Assembly (NCBI GenBank): GCA_900473805.1
Contig: UCMS01000012.1
Location: 3,802 to 67,801, forward strand
From: Hyphomicrobiales bacterium
GTDB lineage: Bacteria; Pseudomonadota; Alphaproteobacteria; Rhizobiales; Rhizobiaceae
Direction: 5' to 3'
Length of the DNA stretch: 64,000 bases
In this document: piece after piece, positions 8,270 through 16,576 of the stretch
How positions within the stretch are numbered: position 1 is the first letter of the stretch
Layout: the number at the start of each line of letters is the position of its first letter
Made by a program: the position numbers and the translations under genes
Notes under the pieces: generated by a model
Databases searched by the model: none
What the model was told of the DNA's origin: nothing
What the model saw: the letters and a program-made list of their open reading frames with translations, nothing else

Positions 8270-8474
8270 ACGTGCGAGCTTGATCTCTGATTGTCAAATC
8301 TACCCTGCTCGGCCACATGTAAGACGTCGGCAAGTTGTAAATTGGCGATGGCTTTTAAGTCTAAGTCGTACGGTGGAACGATGCGCAATGTTGCCCGAGT
8401 CTCGGACGCCGACACATGGGACGATGCGGTCGTCTTTCTACTTGGAGCAGTGCGATTTGATTTGCCCCAGCCTC

Positions 8475-10508
8475 CTACTCCCTGCTCCTCCGCCGTCTGC
8501 GTCCACCACCTTCACCATCACCCTCCGCCAACACCTTCCGCTCCGGCAGCGTCACCACACTCGCCAGCTTCGGAAACGGATCCACCTTGTTCGGCAGCGC
8601 CATGGCGTCGATGAAGAGTTGCTGGAAGTGGGGTTCCAGCGCCGTTTCGATCTTTTCGATGCGGGTGACGGTGTCTTCGATTTCGCGGCGGTGGTCGCGG
8701 TTGAGGAGGGCCATCAGGGCGCCGGTGCCGGCGGCGTTGCCGACGGCTTTGACGTCCGAGAGTTCGCAATCGGGGATGAGGCCAAGCACCATCGCGTATT
8801 TCGGATCGATGAAGGAGCCGAAGGCGCCGGCGAAGCGGATGGTGTCGACGGTTTCGACGCCGAGCTTTTCCATCAGAAGCTTGATGCCGGCATAGAGCGC
8901 GGCCTTGGCGAGCTGGATGGCGCGCACGTCGTTTTGCGTCACCGTGATCTTCTGGGCGCCATCATGCAGGAGGTAGGAAAAGGTGCGGCCGTTTTCGAGG
9001 ATGCGGGGGCTTTTGGCCGCCATTGCGCCATCGACGACGCCATCGGCGGAGATAACGCCGGAGAGATACATTTCGGCGACGACTTCGATGATCGCCGAGC
9101 CGCAGATGCCGGTGATGCCGGTCTTTTCCGCCGCTTCGGCAAAACCTTCCTCATCTGACCACTGCTCGACGCCGATGACCTTGAAGCGGGGTTCCAGCGT
9201 TTGAGGGTCGATGCGGACGCGTTCGATGGCGCCGGGGGCGGCGCGCTGGCCGCAGGAGATTTCGGCACCTTCGAAGGCAGGGCCCGTCGGGGACGAGGCG
9301 GCAACCGTGCGTTCACGGTTACCAAGCACGATCTCGGCATTGGTGCCGACATCGACCATCAGCATCATCTTGTCCTGGCGATGCGGGCCTTCCGACAGCG
9401 TGGCGCCGGCGGCATCCGCCCCGACATGGCCGGCGATGCAGGGCAGGAGATAGGTGCGGGCGCCGGGGTTCAGCGATAGCTCGATGTCAGAGGCTTTGCA
9501 GGCGACGGCACCGGAGACGGCGAGCGCGAAGGGCGCCTGGCCGAGTTCGGTCGGGTCGATGCCGAGGAAGAGGTGGTGCATGATCGGGTTGGCGACGAAG
9601 ACCGCATCGAGGATGTCGGTGCGGGCAACGCCGCCGGAGGCGCAGACCTGATCGACGAGGTCGGAGACGGCCTGGCGGACGGCTTTTGTCATGGCCTCGC
9701 GGCCATCGGGGTTCATCATCACATAGGAGACGCGGCTCATCAGATCCTCGCCGAAGCGGATCTGCGGGTTCGACGCGCCGGAGGAGGCGACGATGCGGCC
9801 CGAGAGCAGCGAGACGAGGTGCATGGCGATCGTCGTCGAGCCGATGTCGCAGGCGATGCCATAGGCTTCGTTGTGCAGGCCGGGCCAGAGCGCAATCACC
9901 GTCGGGCGCGAGGTGACGCTGTCGCGATGGATCGCGGCGGTGACGGTGAAGTTCTCCTTGCGCAGGATCTTTTGCGCTTGGGCCAAGAGATAGGGCTCGA
10001 TCTGAAGATCGGTGTAACCCCAGTCCTTTTCCAGCATGACCTTCATGCGGTCGAGATCGCCCAGCGGCTTGTGCATATCGGGTTCGTCGACCTCGACATA
10101 ACAGAGATGGACGGCCGGGTTGCGCTCGATGACGCGGTCGGAGGCTGCCTTGCGCACGACCTGGGCATTGACCACGGTATCCTGCGGCACATCGACGACC
10201 AGGTCGCCCTGGATGGTGGCCGAACAGGAGAGGCGGCGGCCTTCGGGCAGGCCTCGGACGCGGTCGTAGCGCTCTTCCTTGGGGCCGATGGACGAAATGT
10301 GGTCGTTGGACGAGGTGATGCCGTGTTTGGCGAACTGGCCTTCCTGGACCTCGATCTGGCAGCGCCCGCAGGTCGCTCTGCCGCCGCAGACGCTCTCGAC
10401 ATAGACGCCGAGCGTGCGGGCTGCCTCCAGCACCGGAGTGCCGACGGGGAAATGGCCGCGCTTGCCGGAGGGCATGAAGAGGACGAGGGGATCTGCGGTC
10501 TCGGTCAT
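8475..10508 (-). CDS. corrinoid-activation protein (RACo-like), 2Fe-2S ferredoxin plus ASKHA ATPase
   Basis: 677 residues from the ATG at 10508. The N-terminal plant-type ferredoxin domain has Cys41-x5-Cys47-x2-Cys50 and Cys95. The large C-terminal part carries ASKHA phosphate motifs ACDIGSTTIA and MVDVGTNAEIVLG, plus GAFGSFIDP. Family members use ATP hydrolysis to drive low-potential electrons onto inactive Co(II) corrinoid and return it to Co(I). That function fits the corrinoid protein and methyltransferases of this cluster. The C-terminus ends in a GGG-plus-five-Arg tail. It is separated from the rest of the minus-strand operon by the BrnTA pair, and its 3' end borders the AT-rich island. 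Confidence 0.92.
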   Translation of the reverse strand: MTETADPLVLFMPSGKRGHFPVGTPVLEAARTLGVYVESVCGGRATCGRCQIEVQEGQFAKHGITSSNDHISSIGPKEERYDRVRGLPEGRRLSCSATIQGDLVVDVPQDTVVNAQVVRKAASDRVIERNPAVHLCYVEVDEPDMHKPLGDLDRMKVMLEKDWGYTDLQIEPYLLAQAQKILRKENFTVTAAIHRDSVTSRPTVIALWPGLHNEAYGIACDIGSTTIAMHLVSLLSGRIVASSGASNPQIRFGEDLMSRVSYVMMNPDGREAMTKAVRQAVSDLVDQVCASGGVARTDILDAVFVANPIMHHLFLGIDPTELGQAPFALAVSGAVACKASDIELSLNPGARTYLLPCIAGHVGADAAGATLSEGPHRQDKMMLMVDVGTNAEIVLGNRERTVAASSPTGPAFEGAEISCGQRAAPGAIERVRIDPQTLEPRFKVIGVEQWSDEEGFAEAAEKTGITGICGSAIIEVVAEMYLSGVISADGVVDGAMAAKSPRILENGRTFSYLLHDGAQKITVTQNDVRAIQLAKAALYAGIKLLMEKLGVETVDTIRFAGAFGSFIDPKYAMVLGLIPDCELSDVKAVGNAAGTGALMALLNRDHRREIEDTVTRIEKIETALEPHFQQLFIDAMALPNKVDPFPKLASVVTLPERKVLAEGDGEGGGRRRRRSRE

Positions 10509-10568
10509 CAGGGTCTTTCGATATGTGGGGGCAATCCCCGGTGTCATGCTTGTCCGGCCTGAACCGTT

Positions 10569-10829
10569 TTACTTGGAAACCGTTTTTTCCAGGGCCTCCC
10601 GGATCAGGCGGGTGTAAGGAATACCCCTTTCCTGGGCCTTGGCCTTGATCGCCGAAAGCAGGGCTTCCGGCAGTCTCATGTTCAGTTGCGCCGATTTCTT
10701 TTCGAACTCGAACTGGACCGGTTTGAAACCGGACAGGTCGTATTCGGAAAGGTCTGCATTCGCGACGAAGGCTTCGGCCTCTTCGTCGGAATGCAGGACC
10801 GGCATCTGCTTGCCCTTACCGTTGCTCAT
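10569..10829 (-). CDS. brnA: BrnA-like antitoxin (ribbon-helix-helix)
   Basis: 86 residues from the ATG at 10829. The N-terminal acidic DEEAEAFVANADLSEYDLSGF region is followed by a ribbon-helix-helix segment (AQLNMRLPEALLSAIKAKA, then GIPYTRLIREAL) that binds DNA. Typical BrnA antitoxins neutralise BrnT and repress the operon. Its start overlaps the toxin stop by 14 bp, giving the standard BrnT-then-BrnA order. The pair sits inside the one-carbon gene run, between the MeTr and RACo genes. Confidence 0.9.
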   Translation of the reverse strand: MSNGKGKQMPVLHSDEEAEAFVANADLSEYDLSGFKPVQFEFEKKSAQLNMRLPEALLSAIKAKAQERGIPYTRLIREALEKTVSK

Positions 10830-11103
10830 AGCGCCTGATCTCCCGCTCGTGCATGTATCGCGCGCTGATCGGTCGGATGAGAATTCCGAGCTCGCTTTCG
10901 CGCAAGGTGAAGACGACGAAGACGTACCGGCCTTCCGCAGTGGTTCCGATCGCCCGCTTTCGGTCTTCACCAACCGTTGGGTCGGGGTAGACCGATGGCG
11001 TCCTCATGAACACCTGCTCGATTTCCGGTTTCGTCAGGCCATGCTTGCCACATTTCGGCCAATTGCCGCTGTCCCAATCAAAGCCGGAAATCGATCGCTT
11101 CAT
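10816..11103 (-). CDS. brnT: BrnT-like ribonuclease toxin
   Basis: 95 residues of the BrnT family (RelE-like fold): GFDWDSGNWPKCGKHGLTKPEIEQVF at the start (read as FDWDSGNWPKC and HGLTKPEIEQVF), the EDRKRAIGTTAEGRYVFVVFT core, and the basic tail ISARYMHEREIRRYEQ. BrnT toxins from Brucella cleave RNA and stop growth under stress. Complete and in the normal order before its antitoxin. A TACA-N4-TGTA dyad just upstream is a likely operator. Confidence 0.9.
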   Translation of the reverse strand: MKRSISGFDWDSGNWPKCGKHGLTKPEIEQVFMRTPSVYPDPTVGEDRKRAIGTTAEGRYVFVVFTLRESELGILIRPISARYMHEREIRRYEQR

Positions 11104-11113
11104 CTCTCCATAC

Positions 11114-11125
11114 TACACGTTTGTA
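11114..11125. promoter_or_regulatory. candidate BrnA operator
   Basis: TACA-CGTT-TGTA is a short perfect dyad 10 bp upstream of the brnT ATG (11103), in the only AT-rich stretch between MeTr and brnT. BrnA represses its own promoter in Brucella, so this is a plausible binding site. Confidence 0.35.
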
Positions 11126-11157
11126 TAGGCAAATGTAAAATGGCAGGGTTTGTGCTG

Positions 11158-12132
11158 TTACTCCGTCGGTGCACCGCCACCCACGCGGGCGGCACGGCCG
11201 CCGCGGCGGCCGCCGCCGGATGCGGCTGCTGCGGGGGCTGCGGCGGGTGCTGCATGGGTGCCGCCTTCGGCGGGCTTGTAGTCGCGGTAGGTCTTGATCC
11301 AGTTGTAGCAATTCTCGTCGGTGCCATTCAGGACGTTGGCGGCGCGGACGGCTTCCATTTCCTGCGGGCGGCAGGGGTTCATGATGGCCGATGTCATGCC
11401 GGCGCCGATGACCATCGGGATGAAGCCGGCATTGATGCCGTGGCGATGGGGCAGGCCGAAGGAGATGTTGGAGAGGCCGCAGGTGGTGTTGACCTTCAGC
11501 TCTTCGCGCAGGCGCCGGATCAGGGCGAAGACCTGCAGCCCGGCCGACCCGATGGCGCCGATCGGCATGACCAGCGGGTCGACGACGATGTCATGCGGCT
11601 TGATGCCGTAATCCATGGCACGCTCGACGATCTTCTTGGCGACGGCGAAACGGACGTCGGGATCCTGGGAGATGCCGGTCTCGTCGTTGGAGATGGCGAC
11701 AACGGGGACATTGTACTTGGCGACGAGCGGCAGGATGGCTTCGAGCTTTTCTTCCTCGCCGGTGACGGAATTGACCAGCGGGCGGCCCTTGGCGACCTTT
11801 AGGCCGGCCTCGATGGCGGCGGTAACGGATGAGTCGATCGCGAGCGGCACGTCGACAAGGCCCTGGACGATTTCGAGCGTCTGGACGAGCAGGCCGGGCT
11901 CGGTCTCGTTCGGATTGACCGAGGTGACGCCGGCATTGATGTCGAGCATGGTGGCGCCGGCGGCAACCTGTTCGAGCGCGTCCTTGATGACGGTCTCGAA
12001 ATTGCCGGCCTGCATTTCGGCGGCGAGCTTCTTGCGACCCGTCGGGTTGATGCGCTCGCCGATCACGCAGAAGGGCTGGTCGAAACCGATGATGATTTCC
12101 TTGGTGGCGGATGCGACGATGGTGCGGGTCAT
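11158..12132 (-). CDS. methyltetrahydrofolate:corrinoid methyltransferase (pterin-binding)
   Basis: 324 residues. The TIM-barrel pterin-binding domain of MetH/MtgA/AcsE type is clear: FCVIGERINPTGRKKL, AGATMLDINAGVTS, PLAIDSSV, GRPLVNSVTGEE, and NTTCGLSNISFGLP. It should move a methyl group between a methyl-corrinoid protein and tetrahydrofolate. With the MttB protein and the corrinoid protein this makes a three-part methyl transfer system. The last 35 residues are Ala-rich then Gly/Arg-rich (GGGRRGGRAARVGGG) and probably disordered. Next gene downstream on this strand is brnT; upstream is MetF after an 81-bp gap holding a small stem-loop. Confidence 0.9.
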   Translation of the reverse strand: MTRTIVASATKEIIIGFDQPFCVIGERINPTGRKKLAAEMQAGNFETVIKDALEQVAAGATMLDINAGVTSVNPNETEPGLLVQTLEIVQGLVDVPLAIDSSVTAAIEAGLKVAKGRPLVNSVTGEEEKLEAILPLVAKYNVPVVAISNDETGISQDPDVRFAVAKKIVERAMDYGIKPHDIVVDPLVMPIGAIGSAGLQVFALIRRLREELKVNTTCGLSNISFGLPHRHGINAGFIPMVIGAGMTSAIMNPCRPQEMEAVRAANVLNGTDENCYNWIKTYRDYKPAEGGTHAAPAAAPAAAASGGGRRGGRAARVGGGAPTE

Positions 12133-12180
12133 TTCAGTCCTCCGGTCGGTGCCGGCTGTTGCGCGGCTTGAATGGGATGT

Positions 12181-12196
12181 GCCGGCAAAAGCCGGC
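12181..12196 (-). repeat. intercistronic stem-loop between metF and MeTr genes
   Basis: GCCGGC-AAAA-GCCGGC lies in the 81-bp gap between the metF stop and the MeTr start. There is no T-run, so it may be an mRNA-processing or stability element rather than a full terminator. Confidence 0.3.
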
Positions 12197-12213
12197 TAAA
12201 GGCAATGGGCTCT

Positions 12214-13311
12214 TCAGTGAGGCTGGCCATGGGCGGCCTTCGCCGCCATTTCCTGCTGGTCCTGGACGGGATCGGCGCCGATCTCGCGCATGCGCTGCGC
12301 GGCAATGTCATCGGCACGGGCATGCTCACGCTTCCACGGCTGGCGGCCCTTCAGGATGCCGGACTCGTGCACGATTTCGGCGACATATTCTTCCTGGCGA
12401 TAGGCCATGACATGCACGCCGGAGACGCCCTCGATCTCCTTCACCTCGTTGATGATGTCGATGCAGAGCTGCTTGCCTTCCTTCTTCTGATCCTGCGCAC
12501 CTTCGAGGCGGGCGATCACATGGTCGGGAATATGGATGCCCGGGACGTTGGAGCGGATCCATTTGGCGGTCTTGGCAGAGGCGAGCGGGCCGACACCGAC
12601 GAGGATGTAGCATTTCTCGTGAAAGCCGAGGTCGCGGACCTTTTTCATGTAGTCGCGGAACATCGGCACGTCGAAGCAATACTGGCTTTGGACGAACTGG
12701 GCACCGGCCTCGATCTTCTTGCCAAGCCGATAGGGGCGGAAGTCGTAGGGGGGCGCAAAGGGGTTGATCGCGGCGCCGAGGAAGACCTTGGGCGGGCTCG
12801 TCAGCTTGCGGCCGGAGAGGAATTTCGAGTCGTCGCGCATGGTGCGGACGGTTTCCAGGAGCGACATGCAGTCGAGGTCGAAGACTGGTTTTGCACCCGG
12901 TTGGTCGCCGGCCTGCACGCCGTCGCCGGTCAGGCACATGATGTTGGCGACGCCCATGGCGGCGGCGCCGAGAACGTCGCCCTGGATGGCGATGCGGTTC
13001 TTGTCGCGGCAGGCGATCTGCATGATCGGGGCGTAGCCCATGCGGGTCAGAAGCGCGCAAATGCCGACCGAGGACATGTGGCAGTTGGCGCCGGAAGCGT
13101 CGACCGCGTTGATGCCGTCGACCCAACCGTCGAAGACCTTGGCGCGCTCGTAGACATCTTCCGGATCGGCGCTGTCGGGCGGATTGAGTTCGGCGGTGAC
13201 GGCAAACTCGCCGCGGCGCAGAACGCGCTCCAGGCGGCCGAGCGAGGAATGGCCGGGCAGGGGATCGAGCGGCAGGTGAACGCCAAGCGGATTTTCGTCG
13301 ATCTGGGCCAT
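12214..13311 (-). CDS. methylenetetrahydrofolate reductase (MetF-type)
   Basis: 365 residues, TIM-barrel flavoprotein. Seen are VTAELNPPDSADP near the N-terminus, NAVDASGANCHMSS, CRDKNRIAIQGDVLGAA, NIMCLTGDG (the conserved LTGD flavin motif), FLGAAINPFAPP, and GAQFVQSQYCFD. Known MetF enzymes interconvert methylene-THF and methyl-THF. Next to a demethylation system the likely direction is oxidation of methyl-THF. Five bases separate it from the Cys-rich MetV-like gene upstream, and in acetogens MetF and MetV form one complex. The C-terminal 45 residues are charged and extend past the barrel. Confidence 0.9.
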   Translation of the reverse strand: MAQIDENPLGVHLPLDPLPGHSSLGRLERVLRRGEFAVTAELNPPDSADPEDVYERAKVFDGWVDGINAVDASGANCHMSSVGICALLTRMGYAPIMQIACRDKNRIAIQGDVLGAAAMGVANIMCLTGDGVQAGDQPGAKPVFDLDCMSLLETVRTMRDDSKFLSGRKLTSPPKVFLGAAINPFAPPYDFRPYRLGKKIEAGAQFVQSQYCFDVPMFRDYMKKVRDLGFHEKCYILVGVGPLASAKTAKWIRSNVPGIHIPDHVIARLEGAQDQKKEGKQLCIDIINEVKEIEGVSGVHVMAYRQEEYVAEIVHESGILKGRQPWKREHARADDIAAQRMREIGADPVQDQQEMAAKAAHGQPH

Positions 13312-13316
13312 GCTCT

Positions 13317-13916
13317 TCAGGCTTCCTTTGCCGTATTCTTTTCGCGCTCTGCCGCGGCTTCTGCGGTGACCCGCAGCCAGGAGGATGTCTCGCGCAGCGA
13401 CTGGTTGACCGGCTTCTGCACCTTGAGGATCGCGTCACCGGCGACCATGTTGCGCGAACCGCTCCAGGCCTGGACCCAGACGCAGGGCATGTCGGGCTCG
13501 ACCTCACAATTGCCATTGGCGCGCACGCCGCCGCAGGGGCCGTTGCGCAGCTGTTTCGGACAGTTCATCGGGCAGGACATGCCGGTCGACGACAGAACGC
13601 ACTGGCCGCACATGCGACAGTCGAAAAGCAGCCCCTTCACATTGCGTTCGACGAAGGTGATCGGCTTTTCGACGCGGTTATAGCCGAGCTTCTTCCAGAC
13701 CGGGTGGAGGAAGAGGAAGGCATTGGCGAAATTGCGGTAGAACCATTCGAGGAAGCGGGAATTTCTGACAGCCCAGAGGCGGATTGTATAGGAGCGGCGG
13801 GCGCGGCGGTTGGGCGAGACGCCTGAAGGCGTGAAGGCGCCGGTGGCGGCCTTGGCGGCGGGGGCGGCATTGCCTTTCTTCGGCGGGCCGGGATCGACGA
13901 GTTTGGGTTCACCCAT
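13317..13916 (-). CDS. MetV-like Cys-rich methylenetetrahydrofolate reductase partner
   Basis: 199 residues from the ATG at 13916. The domain of the methylene-THF reductase C-terminal family is marked by dense cysteines: CRMCGQCVLSSTGMSCPMNC, then GPCGGVRANGNCEV and a final Cys before VWVQAW. In acetogens the related MetV protein binds Zn or Fe-S and partners MetF. The first 40 residues are Pro/Ala-rich and basic, likely disordered. It overlaps the upstream small gene by 8 bp and is 5 bp from metF, so one operon. The cluster nature is inferred from the Cys pattern. Confidence 0.85.
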   Translation of the reverse strand: MGEPKLVDPGPPKKGNAAPAAKAATGAFTPSGVSPNRRARRSYTIRLWAVRNSRFLEWFYRNFANAFLFLHPVWKKLGYNRVEKPITFVERNVKGLLFDCRMCGQCVLSSTGMSCPMNCPKQLRNGPCGGVRANGNCEVEPDMPCVWVQAWSGSRNMVAGDAILKVQKPVNQSLRETSSWLRVTAEAAAEREKNTAKEA

Positions 13917-14211
13917 TGTCGCGGCCTCCGGCATGGACGAGGGCAACGAGGCGGGCCTTGTCGTAGGCCGCCTCGATTTCCGCAGCGGCCGAATCGGCTT
14001 CCGCATCCAGGTCGTCACCGACCGGCACCGGATCGGCCTTGCGCCAGTCGGCAAGATAGGCGTCGGTTTCGGCGGCGCCCGTGCGCATCGCGGCCATGTC
14101 GATGGCTTCGGTGAAGCGGAGCGAGAGCTCGCGTTTTGCGGATTTGCGTCCCTGCTTGACGATCACCTGGGCCGGGATATCCCGCCAGTAAACGACGATC
14201 TTGTCTGCCAT
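13909..14211 (-). CDS. small conserved protein with virulence-factor-like domain
   Basis: 100 residues: KIVVYWRDIPAQVIVKQGRKSAKRELSLRF, read as VVYWRDIPAQVIVK and KRELSLRFTEAIDMAAMR. This matches my memory of a small domain named Virulence_fact in Pfam, found mostly in alphaproteobacteria beside folate C1 genes. Its molecular role is not known to me. It overlaps the MetV-like gene by 8 bp and so belongs to the one-carbon operon. The C-terminal half is acidic and Ala-rich. No signal peptide or TM helix. Confidence 0.7.
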   Translation of the reverse strand: MADKIVVYWRDIPAQVIVKQGRKSAKRELSLRFTEAIDMAAMRTGAAETDAYLADWRKADPVPVGDDLDAEADSAAAEIEAAYDKARLVALVHAGGRDNG

Positions 14212-14320
14212 GCCACTCACTCCCTTTGACGAGCAGAATGCACGGGGGGCATTCGCCGGACTGCGCTTTTCACGACGTCGCAAGTTGCCAAAAACGACGC
14301 TGCCACGATCGCGGATGTTT

Positions 14321-15109
14321 TTACCAGATTCGGCGCGTGAGGCCGCACCAGATCCACGACCAAAGGGTGGGTGGGAAGCGCAGTGCAGAGGGGCCTTCAG
14401 GTGTTCTTGGCACGAGGCGACCGGTGAGCGCGTCCTCGATCGATTGGCGCGTGATATCGAGAGCGGCAAGGGTGAGCAGCAGCGGATAGGTGGAGATGAA
14501 ATCGCCGCGTGCGGGCCGCGTGCGGACTTCGTAGAGGGTGCCGCCGGTATCGGTGCCGGCGTCGACCAGATGCAGGGTGGCGCCAAAATTCTCCGCGTCG
14601 TTTTCACGCAAGGACCAGTAGCCGCCCATCTGGCCGCGATAGGCGGGATTGATGCCGGCATGCAGGTTGATGACCGGGCAGGGTATCGCGGCCAGCTGTC
14701 GGGCCGACATCAGGCGGGTAGAGACCAGCAAGATGGCGCCGGGCTGCAAGTCATCGACCAGCGCTGCCGTTTCCGGGCCGTTGATCGAGGTGACCGGGTG
14801 GATGGCAATGGTTTCGGGCAGGTGACGGTCAAAGCCGTATCGATCCACCAGTTGCGTTACGCGACGGTCGGCGAGGCGGCGCAGCAATCGCGCGGCAATC
14901 ATCGTGCCGAGCAGGCCCAGTGCGTTGATCCAGCCAAGCCGACGGGCACGACGCCGGGTTATTTCCCCCTTGCCCTCGGGTTGTTCGAGAATGACGTCGA
15001 CGTCCAATCCCGCGCGAACGAGATGCTGGACGACGATGGACGGATTGAGGCCGCCGGCGGTCATGACGAGCACCTTGCGGCCAGCAGTTTCAGTGGCTTT
15101 CACAGACAT
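14321..15109 (-). CDS. formyltransferase-family protein
   Basis: 262 residues with a formyl_trans_N-type fold: KVLVMTAGGL at the N-terminus, CPVINLHAGINPAYRGQMGGYW (the NxHxG...P.YRG formyl-folate motif), ATLHLVDAGTDTGGTLYE and the DFISTYPLL segment. Relatives transfer a formyl group from 10-formyl-THF to amines (tRNA or amino sugars). It lacks the methionyl-tRNA formyltransferase C-terminal domain. Substrate is unknown. Its ATG shares one base with the exoD stop, so it is coupled to exoD; 109 bp separate it from the one-carbon genes. Confidence 0.75.
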   Translation of the reverse strand: MSVKATETAGRKVLVMTAGGLNPSIVVQHLVRAGLDVDVILEQPEGKGEITRRRARRLGWINALGLLGTMIAARLLRRLADRRVTQLVDRYGFDRHLPETIAIHPVTSINGPETAALVDDLQPGAILLVSTRLMSARQLAAIPCPVINLHAGINPAYRGQMGGYWSLRENDAENFGATLHLVDAGTDTGGTLYEVRTRPARGDFISTYPLLLTLAALDITRQSIEDALTGRLVPRTPEGPSALRFPPTLWSWIWCGLTRRIW

Positions 15110-15756
15110 CAGACGACGAGCGCAACGACGGCAAAGGCCGTGTAGACGACGAAGCCCGCGACGGCGAGCGAGAGCAAGCCGATCAGGCAGCCGACGACGA
15201 CACCGAGGCCATCGCGCTGGGAATGGGCGAAACCGAGCACGGCGAGCGCAAAGGCCGGCGGCCAGTTGCCGAGTGGGATCGGCAGGAAGACGACGATGGC
15301 GAGGATGAGTGCCAGGAGGCCGATCAGACGTTCGGCAAACCGGCTTTCGAACAGCCAGAAGCGCGGAACGACCAGCTTTTCGGCCCAGCGCATCCAGGGG
15401 ACAAGGCGCTTGACGATGGCCTCGAAGGTCTGCGGTTCGACGCCGTAGTCGCTGACGCCCCGCGGGAAGAAGACGCGGCCACCGGGAGACATCGCCATCT
15501 GCCAGGCGACGAAGACGAGCGGCAGACCGAGGATGAAGGTGCTGCCGGGCGGCAGGGGGACGAGGTTGGGGAGCGCAAAGACCAGGAGGAAGGCGCCGAA
15601 GGAGCGGTCCTGCAGGGCGATCGCGATGTCGCGGATCGTCACCTTGCGATCCGTCGTTCGCGCCAGGCGGACGAGAAGGTCCGAAAGGTTTTCGGGATGA
15701 TGATGTTCACGCGCGGTGGCAAGACCCGCCACCCATGTTTCCGCCCTGTCGGTCAT
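15109..15756 (-). CDS. exoD: ExoD-family membrane protein
   Basis: 215 residues with the ExoD family pattern: a cytoplasmic N-terminal LSDLLVRLARTTDRKVTIRDI helix set, then RSFGAFLLVFALPNLVPLPPGSTFILGLPLVF in the first membrane region (FALPNLVPLPPGS is the hallmark), and two or three further TM segments near 135-215. ExoD was found in Sinorhizobium meliloti as needed for exopolysaccharide-related alkali tolerance and nodule invasion; its biochemical role is unclear. First gene of a two-gene unit with the formyltransferase gene. Confidence 0.85.
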   Translation of the reverse strand: MTDRAETWVAGLATAREHHHPENLSDLLVRLARTTDRKVTIRDIAIALQDRSFGAFLLVFALPNLVPLPPGSTFILGLPLVFVAWQMAMSPGGRVFFPRGVSDYGVEPQTFEAIVKRLVPWMRWAEKLVVPRFWLFESRFAERLIGLLALILAIVVFLPIPLGNWPPAFALAVLGFAHSQRDGLGVVVGCLIGLLSLAVAGFVVYTAFAVVALVV

Positions 15757-15969
15757 GCTGCTTCTCTTTGTTTCTTGTTGACCTGGGGGCAGTGTTGCAA
15801 GGGGAGATTACAGGGGGATTAAGACGGTGGCGGCCAACCATTCACGGTTTTGCGAATGGTGAAGGGAGGGTGAAGAAGACCTGCGGGAGCCGGGATCAAC
15901 GAAGCAAAACGGGGTTTGACAGCGGCCTCAATCAGTGGCTGCTTCCGGCGCGCGGAGGCGGACTTTGAA

Positions 15970-16242
15970 ATGAAGCAGGACACTCAGAAGAGGCAAAAAC
16001 CATCAGCGGTCGGCGCGCCCAATCCGTGGACCGAAATGTCGAGCTTCGAACGGGTATTCCTTTGCTTCGTTCTCGGCGCGCTGGTGCTTTTCATCATCCT
16101 GGTTTCGGTCTTCCGGTCGTGGAAGGCTGTCGGGCTCATCCTGCTGGCTTTGGTGCTCTCCCGCATCCCTTTCCTGATCCTTCTGCAGCTGGTGCTGCTG
16201 TTGGCGGGGATCTTTGTCGTCGGCGCGCTGGTCTTTGCGTGA
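15970..16242 (+). CDS. small hypothetical membrane protein, two TM helices
   Basis: 90 residues from the ATG at 15970. A hydrophilic N-terminus (about 35 residues, Lys/Gln-rich) is followed by two strongly hydrophobic stretches (about 38-60 and 65-90) with only a short SRIPF break. No family recognised. It is divergent from exoD and followed at 100 bp by an entericidin gene on the same strand. Confidence 0.6.
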   Translation: MKQDTQKRQKPSAVGAPNPWTEMSSFERVFLCFVLGALVLFIILVSVFRSWKAVGLILLALVLSRIPFLILLQLVLLLAGIFVVGALVFA

Positions 16243-16344
16243 ACCCCAACGGGCGGATCGTTGCATCGTCCTAAGCCATTGCCTTGATTTCTCCGCGATG
16301 GCTTGTCACCTAAATCGGGTTCAGAGATGCAGAGGGGAATCGGG

Positions 16345-16512
16345 ATGAGTGTTTTTGCGCATCGAACCATGGTGGTCGTCGCTACGTTTGTCGTGCTGGT
16401 GCTCGGTCTGTCTTCCTGCGGGAATACCATCCGAGGAATCGGGAATGACCTTGGCAATGCGGTCGATGCGACGCAGGATGCCGGGCGTAGCGTGGCGAAT
16501 TCGGTACGCTAG
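16345..16512 (+). CDS. entericidin A/B-family lipoprotein
   Basis: 55 residues: hydrophobic signal, lipobox LSSC, then GNTIRGIGNDLGNAVDATQDAGRSV (the entericidin signature, read here as GNTIRGIGNDLGNAVDAT). GGGGAATCGGG precedes the ATG; an ATG at 16327 in the same frame is possible. Entericidins are small cell-envelope lipoproteins linked to stress lysis in E. coli, and in rhizobia many are of unknown role. A close paralogue lies 1.2 kb downstream. Confidence 0.85.
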   Translation: MSVFAHRTMVVVATFVVLVLGLSSCGNTIRGIGNDLGNAVDATQDAGRSVANSVR

Positions 16513-16576
16513 TCGATTAGCGAGGTCCTGTTCCCGAGGGGCTTCTGCCAAGGGGGCCGTGGGGGCAAGGAGCGCC

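Noticed and set aside
5281..8474. Prophage or transposon
   Set aside because: No integrase, transposase, terminal repeats or phage structural genes.
8291..8614. 107-codon plus-strand frame after the ATPase gene
   Set aside because: Its second half is antisense to the RACo gene. The first 40 codons resemble no family I know. Could be a relic at the island edge, but not supportable as a gene.
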